The notes under the pieces are model-generated. The model was not told where the DNA came from. It saw only the letters and a program-made list of their open reading frames with translations, and ran no database searches. From PFJX01 sp040751755 (GTDB lineage: Bacteria; Pseudomonadota; Gammaproteobacteria; Burkholderiales; Thiobacillaceae): DNA of 64,000 nt. A program made the position numbers and the translations under genes. Location of the stretch: positions 1 to 64,000 of the forward strand of contig JBFMHC010000035.1 of NCBI GenBank assembly GCA_040751755.1, written 5' to 3'. Positions 38,124-46,283 of this stretch are shown here, piece after piece; the first letter of the stretch is position 1, and each line of letters opens with the position of its first letter.

Positions 38124-39203
38124 ATGAACGTCAACGGCACCCCCACCCGCACCCTCTGGCCGACCGAGGCCGGGGTCGAGATCATCGACCAGACCCTGCT
38201 GCCACACCGCTACGCCACGCGCGTGCTCGCCACGCCGGAGGACGCGGCCGAGGCGATCGCTGTGATGCGCGTGCGCGGCGCGCCGCTGATCGGTGCCACC
38301 GCCGCCTACGGCATGGCCCTGGCAGCGGCGCGCAACGCCGCCGACGCGTCGCTGCTGGCGGCCGCCGGCATGCTGGTCGCCACCCGCCCCACGGCGGTCA
38401 ACCTGAAGTGGGCGGTGGACCGGGTCATGGCCCTGCTGCTCGCCTTGCCGGTGAGCGAGCGCTCACCCGCCGCGTGGATGGAGGCGGAGGCGATCTGTGC
38501 CGAGGACGTGGCGCAGAACCAGGCGATCGGCCGCCATGGCCTGGCCCTGATCGAGGCGATCGCGGCGCGCAAGCCCGGGGCGGTGAACGTGCTTACGCAT
38601 TGCAACGCCGGCTGGCTCGCCACCGTCGACTGGGGCACCGCCCTGGCGCCGATCTTCGCGGCGCAGGCGGCGGGCGTGCCGGTGCACGTCTGGGTGGACG
38701 AGACGCGGCCGCGCAACCAGGGCGCCAGCCTCACCGCCTGGGAGCTGAAGCAGGCCGGCATCCCGCACACGGTGATCGCCGACAACGCCGGCGGCCACCT
38801 CATGCAGCACGGCCGCGTCGACCTGTGCATCGTCGGCACCGACCGCACCGCCGCCAACGGCGACGTGTGCAACAAGATCGGCACCTACCTGAAGGCCCTG
38901 GCGGCGTTCGACAACGGCGTGCCCTTCTACGTCGCCGCGCCCGGCCCCAGCATCGACTTCGGCCTTGCCAGCGGCGCGGCGATCCCCATCGAGGAGCGTG
39001 CCGCCGACGAGGTGGGGCGCATCGCCGGGCGCACCGACGACGGTGCGTTAGTGAGCGTTCACCTGACGCCGGAGGGCAGCGCCTGCGCCAACCCGGCCTT
39101 CGATGTCACCCCGGCGCGCCTGGTTACCGGCCTCATCACCGAACGCGGCGTGTGCGCCGCCAGCGCCGCCGCCCTGGCGGCCCTCTACCCGGAGCGCGCA
39201 TGA
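38124..39203 (+). CDS. mtnA: S-methyl-5-thioribose-1-phosphate isomerase
   Basis: 359 residues of the eIF2B-like isomerase family. Diagnostic segments are RGAPLIGATAAYG, the catalytic Cys160 in THCNAG, the VWVDETRPRNQGASLTAWEL loop and GTDRTAANGDVCNKIGTY with the catalytic Asp. It converts methylthioribose-1-P to methylthioribulose-1-P in methionine salvage. Its stop overlaps mtnB by four bases (ATGA), giving consecutive pathway steps in one operon. The phosphorylase that supplies the substrate is not in the window. Confidence 0.97.
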   Translation: MNVNGTPTRTLWPTEAGVEIIDQTLLPHRYATRVLATPEDAAEAIAVMRVRGAPLIGATAAYGMALAAARNAADASLLAAAGMLVATRPTAVNLKWAVDRVMALLLALPVSERSPAAWMEAEAICAEDVAQNQAIGRHGLALIEAIAARKPGAVNVLTHCNAGWLATVDWGTALAPIFAAQAAGVPVHVWVDETRPRNQGASLTAWELKQAGIPHTVIADNAGGHLMQHGRVDLCIVGTDRTAANGDVCNKIGTYLKALAAFDNGVPFYVAAPGPSIDFGLASGAAIPIEERAADEVGRIAGRTDDGALVSVHLTPEGSACANPAFDVTPARLVTGLITERGVCAASAAALAALYPERA

Positions 39204-39952
39204 ACGCCAACCCCTCCGCCAACCTTTCCGACCTGCCCGCCCAGGTCGCCGAATTCGCCCGCCGCAGCGTCGCCATCGGCCTCAACCAGGGGACCTCGGG
39301 CAATGTGAGTGCGCGCTCACCCGAAGGCTTCTGGATCACGCCATCGGGGCGTGACATGAGCGGGCTGGCGGCAAACGACATCGTCGAGGTCCCCATGCAA
39401 GCTCCCTCCCCCTTGAGGGGGGAGGGTAGGGGAGAGGGTGGGGCCGGCGAAGCCGGCCAGTCAGACGGAACAACACACCCTCACCCCACCCCCTCTCCCC
39501 TCAAGGGAGAGGGGCCGAGACCCTCCAGCGAATGGCGCTTCCACCGCGACATCTACGCCGCCTTCCCGCAGGCGCGGGCGGTGGTGCACGCGCACTCCCC
39601 CTTCGCCGTGGCGCTGGCCTGCCTGCGCCGCGACCTCCCGCCCTTCCACTACATGGTGGCGATGGCCGGCGGCAGCGACATCCGCTGCGCCGCCTACGCC
39701 ACCTTCGGCACCCAGGCCCTCTCCGACGCGGTGGTCACCGCCCTGCAGGATCGCCGCGCCTGCCTGATGGCCAACCACGGCCTGGTCGCCTGGGGCGCCA
39801 GCCTGGACGCGGCGCTCGCCCTCGCCGTGGAGGTGGAGGCCCTGTGCGGCCAGTATCTGCGCGCCTGCCAGGTGGGCGAGCCGGTCCTGCTCAGCGCCGC
39901 GGAGATGGCCGAGGTGCTGGAGCGCTTCAAGGACTACGGCGCGCGGCGATGA
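39200..39952 (+). CDS. mtnB: Methylthioribulose-1-phosphate dehydratase with repeat-derived insert
   Basis: 250 residues, about 40 more than the usual class II aldolase-type MtnB (about 205-210). The N-terminal zinc-enzyme start NQGTSGNVSARSPEGFWITPSG, the VVHAHSPF histidines and MANHGLVAWG are intact, as is PSSEWRFHRDIY carrying the catalytic Glu. Between DIVEVPM and PSSEW (residues about 67-106) sits an extra Gly/Glu/Pro-rich stretch (APSPLRGEGRGEGG to TPSPLKGEGP) encoded by the palindromic element at 39400-39516. The frame is kept, so the enzyme is probably functional with a surface loop insertion, though this needs confirming against a repeat-free ortholog. Confidence 0.92.
   Translation: MNANPSANLSDLPAQVAEFARRSVAIGLNQGTSGNVSARSPEGFWITPSGRDMSGLAANDIVEVPMQAPSPLRGEGRGEGGAGEAGQSDGTTHPHPTPSPLKGEGPRPSSEWRFHRDIYAAFPQARAVVHAHSPFAVALACLRRDLPPFHYMVAMAGGSDIRCAAYATFGTQALSDAVVTALQDRRACLMANHGLVAWGASLDAALALAVEVEALCGQYLRACQVGEPVLLSAAEMAEVLERFKDYGARR
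39400..39516. repeat. GC-rich interspersed palindromic element, copy 2 (inside mtnB)
   Basis: Outer arms CCCTCCCCCTTGAGGGGGGA (39404-39423) and CCCTCTCCCCTCAAGGGAGA (39491-39510) flank inner arms GGGGAGAGGGTGGGG and CCCTCACCCCACCCC, around the hairpin GGCCGGCGAAGCCGGCC. Design and centre match the element at 25631-25743. It lies wholly within the mtnB reading frame and adds about 39 codons without a stop. Confidence 0.85.
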
Positions 39953-41178
39953 GGCGCCTGATGCTCGCCCTCGCCCTGCTGGCGGCGGGGCTGGTGCTGG
40001 GATTATTCGCCGTCACCGCGCCGGCGCCCAGGCCGGCACCCGGCCCGGAGCTCACCGTCGCGGACATGGCGCGCGGCCGCCAGGTCTGGCACGCGCTGGG
40101 CCTGAAGGCCCTGCGCGAGGGGCAGGAAAAGACCCTCCGCCTGTCCACGCGCGACCTGAACCTGGGCCTCGACTACCTGGCCCGGCGCGCCGGCCTCGCG
40201 GGTGCCGCGGCGCGTATCGAGGGGGGTTCACTGGTCGCCGGCGCGAGCCTGCGCGTGCCGGGGCTGCCGCTGCGGCGCTACCTCAACGTGGAACTGACCC
40301 TGGCGCAGGACGGCCCGCGCCTGCGCCCCGAACGCCTGCGCGCGGGTGCGCTGCCGCTGCCGGCCGGGCTCGCCGCGGGGCTGCTCGACTGGGGTCTGGC
40401 GCATACGCCTCTGGCGCCGCAATACGCCGCGGCGCGCGACATGCTGCGCGGCGCCCGCCTGGACGCGGACGCCCTGGAACTGGACATCGTCTGGCGCGGC
40501 CAGGCCCTGGCGGCCGCCGTCGGCGAGGGCATGGGGCTGGACGGGGCGGCCGTGGAGGCCTACCGCCGCCACCTGGCGGCGCAGCCGCCGGGCGAGTTCG
40601 CGGCCTTGCTCGGCGAGGCCTTCGCCCTCGCCGAGCGGCGCTCGCGCGGCGGCGACCCGGTGCTGGAGAACCGCGCCGCCCTAGCGGCCCTGGCGGAAAA
40701 GGTGCTCGGCACGCGCCTGGACAGCGCCGCCAGCCTCGCCGCGATCCGCTGGCATGGTGGCGGTGGCCCCACGCGCCTCGCCGGCCGCGCGGACTTCGCG
40801 CAGCGCTTCGCGTTCTCCGCCCTGCTCGCCGCCGCCGGCGGCGGACGGCTCTCCGAGCTGGCGGGCCTGTACAAGGAACTGGACGACGCGCGCGAGGGCA
40901 GCGGCTTCTCGTTCAACGACCTGGCCGCCGACCGCGCCGGCAGCCGCTTCGGCGAGGCCGCGACGCGCTCGGAACGGGAGGCGCGACGGGTGCAGGAGTC
41001 CCTGGCCGGGACACGCTCAAGCGCGGCCTACTTCCCCAGGGTGGACGACCTGCCGCAATTCATGGGCGAGGCCGAGTTCGCGCGCCGCTTCGGTGGTATC
41101 GGCGCGCCGGCCTATCGCGAGATGGAGGCGCGGATCAAGGCGCGCATCGAGGCGCTGGATCTGTATCGGCGGGATTGA
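39949..41178 (+). CDS. Membrane-anchored protein of unknown function
   Basis: 409 residues. A single hydrophobic segment (about 4-24) anchors or exports it. The rest is Ala/Arg/Leu-rich and helical, with a beta-rich part at about 70-120 (LGLDYLARRAGLAGAAARIEGG, LNVELTLAQDGPRL), an apparent late conserved-looking block (GFSFNDLAADRAGSRFGEAATRS, about 320-345) and a C-terminal helix. Its start overlaps the mtnB stop (ATGA), but it has no clear link to methionine salvage. I do not recognise the family. Confidence 0.65.
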   Translation: MRRLMLALALLAAGLVLGLFAVTAPAPRPAPGPELTVADMARGRQVWHALGLKALREGQEKTLRLSTRDLNLGLDYLARRAGLAGAAARIEGGSLVAGASLRVPGLPLRRYLNVELTLAQDGPRLRPERLRAGALPLPAGLAAGLLDWGLAHTPLAPQYAAARDMLRGARLDADALELDIVWRGQALAAAVGEGMGLDGAAVEAYRRHLAAQPPGEFAALLGEAFALAERRSRGGDPVLENRAALAALAEKVLGTRLDSAASLAAIRWHGGGGPTRLAGRADFAQRFAFSALLAAAGGGRLSELAGLYKELDDAREGSGFSFNDLAADRAGSRFGEAATRSEREARRVQESLAGTRSSAAYFPRVDDLPQFMGEAEFARRFGGIGAPAYREMEARIKARIEALDLYRRD

Positions 41179-41186
41179 TCCCCGCG

Positions 41187-41216
41187 CCGTCGTCCCCGCG
41201 CAGGCGGGAACGACGG
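41187..41216. repeat. Short hairpin repeat
   Basis: CCGTCGTCCCCGC and GGCGGGAACGACGG form an imperfect inverted repeat around GCA, in a convergent intergenic gap of 54 bases. It resembles CGTCGTTCCCGC-type REP sequences and may serve both genes as a 3' stop. Confidence 0.45.
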
Positions 41217-41232
41217 ATGGGGCGGCGTCTGC

Positions 41233-41700
41233 TCAGGCCTTGAGCAGGCTCGGCAGGATGAAGATGATTGAGACGTTGAGCAGGCCCAGGACCAGGTTGG
41301 TGCCCACCAGCATGCGGATGCGGTTCAGGGCCGCGCCGGCAGCGGGCCAGTCCTGCGCCGCCACGCCCTTCTTCAGGGCGGCATAGGGCACGAAGTAGAG
41401 GTAGAAGAAGATCGCCGCCATCAGGTAGCCGATGCCCGCCATGACGTGGATCTGCACCGGCACCGCCGCCATGCCGCCCATCTGCAGGGTCAGGGCCTGG
41501 CCGGTCGCGAGCAGCAGCAGCACGCAGCCCCACACCCAGGGAAAGAAGCGGTCGAACACCGCGTTCCACAGCGGCAGGCGCTGCGGCGGCTCCAGGGTGG
41601 CGAGCGCCGCCGGGCGCAGGCACTGGTGCGCGAAGAACATGCCGCCGATCCAGACGATGCTGGCGAGCAGGTGGGCGAGGGTGAGGAGGTAGAAGGTCAT
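41233..41700 (-). CDS. CopD-like small membrane protein
   Basis: 155 residues with four predicted helices: an N-terminal FYLLTLAHLLASIVWIGGMFFAHQ typical of CopD/DUF2214-type proteins, a second (WVWGCVLLLLATGQAL), a third (HVMAGIGYLMAAIFFYLYFV) and a fourth (GTNLVLGLLNVSIIFIL). The histidines in helix 1 and helix 3 fit a metal or heme-linked family, but the function in this form is not established. It lies 43 bases downstream of nrdJ. Confidence 0.7.
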   Translation of the reverse strand: MTFYLLTLAHLLASIVWIGGMFFAHQCLRPAALATLEPPQRLPLWNAVFDRFFPWVWGCVLLLLATGQALTLQMGGMAAVPVQIHVMAGIGYLMAAIFFYLYFVPYAALKKGVAAQDWPAAGAALNRIRMLVGTNLVLGLLNVSIIFILPSLLKA

Positions 41701-41743
41701 GGCGGATTTTTCCGGAGGGGTGACGCGCGGATTGTAGAGCAGG

Positions 41744-44614
41744 CTAGCCGCACGCCCCCACCGCGCCGCAGGCGGTGCAGAAGTCGCAGCCGTCCTTCCG
41801 GATCACCGTCTCGTTGCCGCACTCCCTGCACGCCTTGCCCTTCATCACGCGCGGCGCCTCGCCGGCGTGCGCGGGGGGCAGGGCAGGCGATTGCAGGATG
41901 CCCATCTCCTTCACCGGCAGGCCGTCCTCGGTGAGGATGCCGAGCATGGCGTAGCGGTGGATGATCAGGCGGGCGACGTAGGCGACGGTGGAGGGCCAGG
42001 TGGCCTGTTTCGACTCGCCGGGCACGAAGGCCATGAAGTCGCCCAGCGGTTCCGGGTAGTTGAGCAGCTTGCGCAGCTTCATGCCCACCCAGGCCGGGTC
42101 CATGACGCGCATGTCCAGCGAGAGCAGCTTGCACAGGCCATCGAGGGCGCGCGGGTAGTCGCCCGCCAGCCACAGCGAGTAGGGGCGCGTGACGCCGTCC
42201 GGCAGGGCGATCTCCTTGAGGCCGAGGACGAAGTCGTCGCCGGTGTGCGGGTTGTAGACGTCGACCGTCCAGGACAGGGTGCCGTCGCTGCCGGTTTTCG
42301 GTTCCTTGAGGCTGAACAGGGCGTCCAGCACCGGCGTCTCGCCGGGGCCTTCGAGGGCGCGCAGCTCGTCCAGTCGCCAACGCAGCAGCTGCGCCACGGC
42401 GGCGACCTGGCTGGGCATCTGGCGCGGCTCGCCGTCGGGCGGGAAGGGGATGGCGCAGGCGTCGTCGCCGCGCGTCCTGGCCAGGGTCTCCAGCTTGAGC
42501 TTGAGCCAGCCGCGGTCGTTGGCGCGCATGTCCATGGACAGGGTCTTGGCCACCGCGCCGAGGCCGCGCGGCTGCTCGGCGCCGTTCACCCACACCTCGA
42601 ACGGCCAGGCGCGGCCTTCCGTCTCGGTGTGGCCGACGAACAGGGCGAAGCTGCCGTGCTCGCTGTCCAGCATGTAGCACCAGGCGGGGTTGCCGCTGGA
42701 GAGCTTGGGCCTGCCCGGCCACTTCAGGCTTTCCAGCACGGGCGCGGGCAGGGCCTTGATCTCTATGCGGCGGTTCACGTCTGAGAGCTCGAAGTCCTGC
42801 GGCGCGGCGGCCTGCTGGGGGAGGGTGGGCTTCTCCGCCTCGCCGGTGGACAGCACGCTGCCCAGCACGGCATTGGGCCGGTAGGTGGCCAGGCCCTTGA
42901 GGCCGGCCTTCCAGGCGGCGAAGTAGAGGCCCTCGAAGTCGGTGTAGGGATAGTCCGCCGGCACGTTGACGGTCTTGGAGATGGCGGAGTCCACGTAGGG
43001 CGCGACGGCGGCGACCATGTCCATGTGCGCGAGGGCGGAGATCTCCAGGGCGGTGACGAAGGCGGGCGGCAGGTTTGCCACGTCGCCGCCCTGCTCGCGG
43101 TACAGGCGCCAGGCGTGGTCCTCCACCTGATACTCCTTCCAGCCGCCGTCCGGCTCGCGCTTCTTGCGCGTGTAGGCCCAGGAGAAGGGCGGCTCGATGC
43201 CGTTGCTGGCGTTGTCGGCGAAGGCCAGCGAGATGGTGCCGGTGGGGGCGATGGAGAGCAGGTGCGAGTTGCGCAGGCCGTGTTGGCGGATCTCCGCCTT
43301 CAGGTCCTCGGGCAGGCGCGAGGCGAAGTTGCCGCCGGCGAGGTAGAGATCGGCGTTGAACAGCGGGAAGGCGCCGCGCTCCTGCGCCAGCGCCACCGAG
43401 GCGCGGTAGCTGTGGTCGCGCATGAAGGCGGCCACCTTGGTGGCGAATTCGAGCGCCTCGGGAGTGTCGTAGCGCAGGCCGAGCATCGCCAGGGTGTCGC
43501 CCAGGCCGGTGAAGCCGAGGCCGACGCGGCGCTTCGCCATGGCCTCGTCGTGCTGTTTCTTGAGCGGCCAGGCGGTGAGGTCGAGGACGTTGTCGAGGGC
43601 GCGCACGCAGGTGGGCAGGATCTTCGCGAGGCCGTCGAAATCGAAGCTGGCGTGCGCCGTGAAGGCCTGGCTGACGAAGCGCGTCAGGTTGATCGAGCCC
43701 AGGCAGCAGCAGCCGTAGGGCGGCAAGGGCTGTTCGCCGCACGGGTTGGTGGCCTCGATGGCCTCGCAGTAGGCGAGGTTGTTGTCGCGATTGATGCGGT
43801 CGATGAACAACACGCCCGGCTCGGCGTGGTCGTAGGTGGAGGCCATGATCTGGGTCCACAGGTCGCGCGCGCGCATCCTGCGGTAGACCCACATGCCGTC
43901 GGCGCGCTGGTAGGCGCCGGCCGCCATCTGTTCCGCGCCGGGCGCGGCCTTGTGCGCCAGCTCCACCTCGCCGTCCGCCTCCACCGCCTGCATGAAGGCG
44001 TCGGTGACGCCCACGGAGATGTTGAAATTCTTCAGGTCGCCCTGGTCCTTGGCGTGGATGAACAGCTCGATGTCCGGATGGTCGCAACGCATCACGCCCA
44101 TCTGCGCGCCACGCCGGCTGCCGGCCGACTCCACGGTCTCGCAGGAGCGGTCGAACACGCGCATGTAGGACACCGGGCCGCTGGCGCGCGACTGCGTGCC
44201 CTTCACCAGCGCGCCCCGGGGGCGGATGGTGGAGAAGTCGTAGCCCACGCCGCCGCCGCGCCGCATGGTCTCCGCCGCCTCCTCCAGGGCCACGTAGATG
44301 CCCGGCCGGCCCTCGCTCTCGCCCGAGATGGCGTCGCCCACGGGTTGCACGAAGCAGTTGATGAGGGTGGCCTGCAGCTCGGTGCCGGCGGCCGAGTTGA
44401 TGCGCCCGGCGGGGATGAAACCCGCCTCCATGGCGGCGAAGAACAGGCGTTCCCACTTCGCCCGTTCCGCCTTCTTCTCGGCGGAGGCGAGCGCCCGGGC
44501 GACGCGCTGGCGCACGTCGACGACGTTCCGCTCATCCCCCTTCGCGTACTTCTCCAGCAGCACCTCGCTGGAGATGGCCTGGTCGGTGAGTTCGGGGAAG
44601 AGGGCTTCCTGCAT
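41744..44614 (-). CDS. nrdJ: Adenosylcobalamin-dependent (class II) ribonucleotide reductase
   Basis: 956 residues. The catalytic core has NPCGEQPLPPYGCCCLGSINL (about residue 320-340, with the radical-site Asn-x-x-Glu arrangement), a substrate loop and the nucleotide-binding domain. The C-terminal region carries TSCPbd-type NRDD repeats (two DVYNPH / LKLETL-like modules) and ends with a zinc-ribbon CxxC...CxxC, then GACG. Class II RNRs make deoxyribonucleotides with or without oxygen and need vitamin B12. I chose ATG at 44614 with GGAG upstream; the longer frame starts with TTG. A toxin-antitoxin pair lies directly upstream. Confidence 0.96.
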   Translation of the reverse strand: MQEALFPELTDQAISSEVLLEKYAKGDERNVVDVRQRVARALASAEKKAERAKWERLFFAAMEAGFIPAGRINSAAGTELQATLINCFVQPVGDAISGESEGRPGIYVALEEAAETMRRGGGVGYDFSTIRPRGALVKGTQSRASGPVSYMRVFDRSCETVESAGSRRGAQMGVMRCDHPDIELFIHAKDQGDLKNFNISVGVTDAFMQAVEADGEVELAHKAAPGAEQMAAGAYQRADGMWVYRRMRARDLWTQIMASTYDHAEPGVLFIDRINRDNNLAYCEAIEATNPCGEQPLPPYGCCCLGSINLTRFVSQAFTAHASFDFDGLAKILPTCVRALDNVLDLTAWPLKKQHDEAMAKRRVGLGFTGLGDTLAMLGLRYDTPEALEFATKVAAFMRDHSYRASVALAQERGAFPLFNADLYLAGGNFASRLPEDLKAEIRQHGLRNSHLLSIAPTGTISLAFADNASNGIEPPFSWAYTRKKREPDGGWKEYQVEDHAWRLYREQGGDVANLPPAFVTALEISALAHMDMVAAVAPYVDSAISKTVNVPADYPYTDFEGLYFAAWKAGLKGLATYRPNAVLGSVLSTGEAEKPTLPQQAAAPQDFELSDVNRRIEIKALPAPVLESLKWPGRPKLSSGNPAWCYMLDSEHGSFALFVGHTETEGRAWPFEVWVNGAEQPRGLGAVAKTLSMDMRANDRGWLKLKLETLARTRGDDACAIPFPPDGEPRQMPSQVAAVAQLLRWRLDELRALEGPGETPVLDALFSLKEPKTGSDGTLSWTVDVYNPHTGDDFVLGLKEIALPDGVTRPYSLWLAGDYPRALDGLCKLLSLDMRVMDPAWVGMKLRKLLNYPEPLGDFMAFVPGESKQATWPSTVAYVARLIIHRYAMLGILTEDGLPVKEMGILQSPALPPAHAGEAPRVMKGKACRECGNETVIRKDGCDFCTACGAVGACG

Positions 44615-44637
44615 GTCGGGCTCCAAGGTTTGGATGT

Positions 44638-45024
44638 TCAGACCTTGAGCAGGCCCTCGCCGTATTGCGGCAAGGCCTCGTCATGGGTCATCAAAATCAT
44701 GGCTTCCGCGCGTGCCTGGGCCAGTAGAAGACGGTCGAATGGATCTTTGTGAAGGTTGGGCAAGGCGCTCACCGCCACCGCGTGCTGGCTGGTTATGGGG
44801 ATTTCACGATAGCCATGCAGCAAGAGCATGCGGTACAGGCGGTGGGCATCCACCTTGAAGTCCACCCGCCCCAGTCCTTGCTTGATTGTGATTTCCCACA
44901 GGCTGGCGGCGCTGAAGGCGAATTCGTGCTCCGGCGCTTCCATTAGTTCGCGCGCGGTTTGGGGGAGTTTTTCCGGGGCGCCCGCCGCCCAAAGCAACAG
45001 ATGGGTGTCGAGGAGGTAGATCAA
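44638..45024 (-). CDS. PIN-domain toxin, VapC-like
   Basis: 128 residues forming one PIN nuclease domain: LLDTHLLLWAA with the first acidic residue at position 6, SLWEITIKQGLG, and the C-terminal DPFDRLLLAQA and MTHDEALPQYG. These are metal-dependent ribonucleases, most often cutting tRNA or rRNA. It starts with TTG overlapping the antitoxin stop by four bases. Partner antitoxin is the Phd/YefM-type gene upstream; PIN toxins paired with Phd-type antitoxins are common in chromosomes. Confidence 0.9.
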   Translation of the reverse strand: MIYLLDTHLLLWAAGAPEKLPQTARELMEAPEHEFAFSAASLWEITIKQGLGRVDFKVDAHRLYRMLLLHGYREIPITSQHAVAVSALPNLHKDPFDRLLLAQARAEAMILMTHDEALPQYGEGLLKV

Positions 45025-45269
45025 GCCACCTCTCCATCGAACAAGGACGCGATCTCTGTTTGTCCCATACGGTCGAAGTCCTCTGGCACCATGATCTCCC
45101 CCACCATGAATCCCAGACGGCGGGGGATGGCGAGATCCGCCGACGTGACGGGAACGACCTTCACCAGCGGCTTGCCGGCCTTGGCAATGATGAAGGGCTC
45201 GCCCTGCGCGACCTGTTCCAGCAGGCGCGAGAGGTGGGTCTTTGCTTCATGGATGTTGACGGTGAGCAT
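45021..45269 (-). CDS. Phd/YefM-family antitoxin
   Basis: 82 residues. The N-terminal fold is typical: VNIHEAKTHLSRLLEQVAQGEPFIIAKAGKPLVKVVP binds DNA as a dimer, and the acidic C-terminal tail (DRMGQTEIASLFDGE) would cover the PIN toxin. It precedes the toxin gene and probably represses its own promoter, which carries a small inverted repeat at 45287-45302. Confidence 0.9.
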   Translation of the reverse strand: MLTVNIHEAKTHLSRLLEQVAQGEPFIIAKAGKPLVKVVPVTSADLAIPRRLGFMVGEIMVPEDFDRMGQTEIASLFDGEVA

Positions 45270-45286
45270 GGTCTGCCCTGTTGTGA

Positions 45287-45302
45287 ACTAATGTGGGTTA
45301 GT
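45287..45302 (-). promoter_or_regulatory. Possible Phd operator
   Basis: ACTAA-N6-TTAGT lies 18 bases upstream of the antitoxin ATG, a plausible autorepressor site. Only the symmetry supports it. Confidence 0.3.
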
Positions 45303-45389
45303 CTAGGTGGGTGTGGGGCTGATTGCTATAAAAAATCGGCATATTTCGTCACCCTTGTGAAAGCGCGGTCCAGTGCTTTGCTTTTTTGA

Positions 45390-45407
45390 TCCCGGCCTTC
45401 GCCGGAT
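45390..45407. repeat. Short palindromic repeat (REP-like)
   Basis: CCGGC-CTTC-GCCGG, with flanking bases that echo the hairpin at 2342-2361, lies in the gap between xth and the antitoxin gene. A run of six Ts lies just beside it on the plus strand, on the wrong side for termination. Confidence 0.4.
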
Positions 45408-45419
45408 TGAGGGTGCCAC

Positions 45420-46199
45420 TTATCCATGGTTTGGGCTGTCGATATTGGCGACCACCGGGGTGTGGTCAGAGGGGCGCTCCAGCCGGCGCGGCGCCGTGTC
45501 GATGACGCAGCCGGTGCACTTCGCCGCCAGTGGCTCGGAGAGCAGGATGTGGTCGATGCGCAGGCCCATGTTGCGCCGGAAGGCACCCTGGCGGTAGTCC
45601 CACCAGGAGAAGCTCTTCTCCGGCTGCTCGAAGAGGCGGAACGCATCCTTCAGGCCCAGATCGAGCAGGGCGCGGAAGTGCGCGCGTTCCGGCTCCGAGA
45701 CCAGCACGCCGCCCGCCCAGGCGGCGGGGTCGTGCACGTCGCGGTCCTCGGGGGCGATGTTGTAGTCGCCCAGCAGGGCGAGGCGCGGATGGCGCGTCAG
45801 TTCGTCCTTCAGCCAGGCCGTCAGGGCCTCCAGCCAGCCGAGCTTGTAGGGGTATTTTTCCGAGTCGAGGCTCTGGCCGTTGGGGATGTAGACGCACACC
45901 ACGCGCACGCCCTCGATGGTGGCCGAGAGCACGCGCTTCTGCTCGTCGGCGAAGCCGGGGATGCCGGCCTGCACGTCGGCCAGGGGTGCGCGGCTGAGGA
46001 GGGCGACGCCGTTGTAGGTCTTCTGCCCTGAGAAGGCCACCTGCCAGCCGGCAGCCTCGATCTCCGCGCGGGGAAAGGCCTCGTCGGTGAGCTTGGTCTC
46101 CTGCAGGCAGACCACGTCGGGCTGGGCTGCGGGCAGCCATTCCAGCAGTTGCGGCAGGCGGACCTTGAGGGAGTTGACGTTCCAGGTGGCGAGTTTCAT
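45420..46199 (-). CDS. xth: Exodeoxyribonuclease III
   Basis: 259 residues of the exonuclease III/AP endonuclease family. Seen are MKLATWNVNSLKVRLPQLLEWL, VCLQETKLTDEAFP with the metal-binding Glu, GDYNIAPEDRDVHDP with the catalytic Asp and Asn, DYRQGAFRRNMGLRIDHIL and SDHTPVV with the catalytic His. It removes abasic sites and 3' blocks in base excision repair. Start is the ATG at 46199; the open frame continues far upstream on the minus strand only as a shadow of the deacetylase gene. Confidence 0.95.
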   Translation of the reverse strand: MKLATWNVNSLKVRLPQLLEWLPAAQPDVVCLQETKLTDEAFPRAEIEAAGWQVAFSGQKTYNGVALLSRAPLADVQAGIPGFADEQKRVLSATIEGVRVVCVYIPNGQSLDSEKYPYKLGWLEALTAWLKDELTRHPRLALLGDYNIAPEDRDVHDPAAWAGGVLVSEPERAHFRALLDLGLKDAFRLFEQPEKSFSWWDYRQGAFRRNMGLRIDHILLSEPLAAKCTGCVIDTAPRRLERPSDHTPVVANIDSPNHG

Positions 46200-46208
46200 G
46201 TCTTGGGG

Positions 46209-46256
46209 TGCGGGTTGTGGTGCGGGTTGTGGCGTTCGGACGATGGCAATGATAAT
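46209..46256 (+). promoter_or_regulatory. Tandem 12-bp repeat and candidate promoter before the deacetylase
   Basis: TGCGGGTTGTGG occurs twice in tandem (46209-46220 and 46221-46232). Its end gives a TTGTGG -35 (46227-46232) with a GATAAT -10 (46251-46256) 18 bases downstream, ahead of the gene at 46284. The repeat may be a slipped-strand duplication. Confidence 0.4.
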
Positions 46257-46283
46257 CCCGGCAACTCCACCACCGTCGCCGAC

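Noticed and set aside
43025..44752. 575-codon open frame opposite nrdJ
   Set aside because: Composition-driven antisense frame over a certain gene.
45380..45407. T-run plus hairpin read as an intrinsic terminator
   Set aside because: The T-run precedes the hairpin on the plus strand and becomes an A-run after it on the minus strand, so it does not end either transcript.
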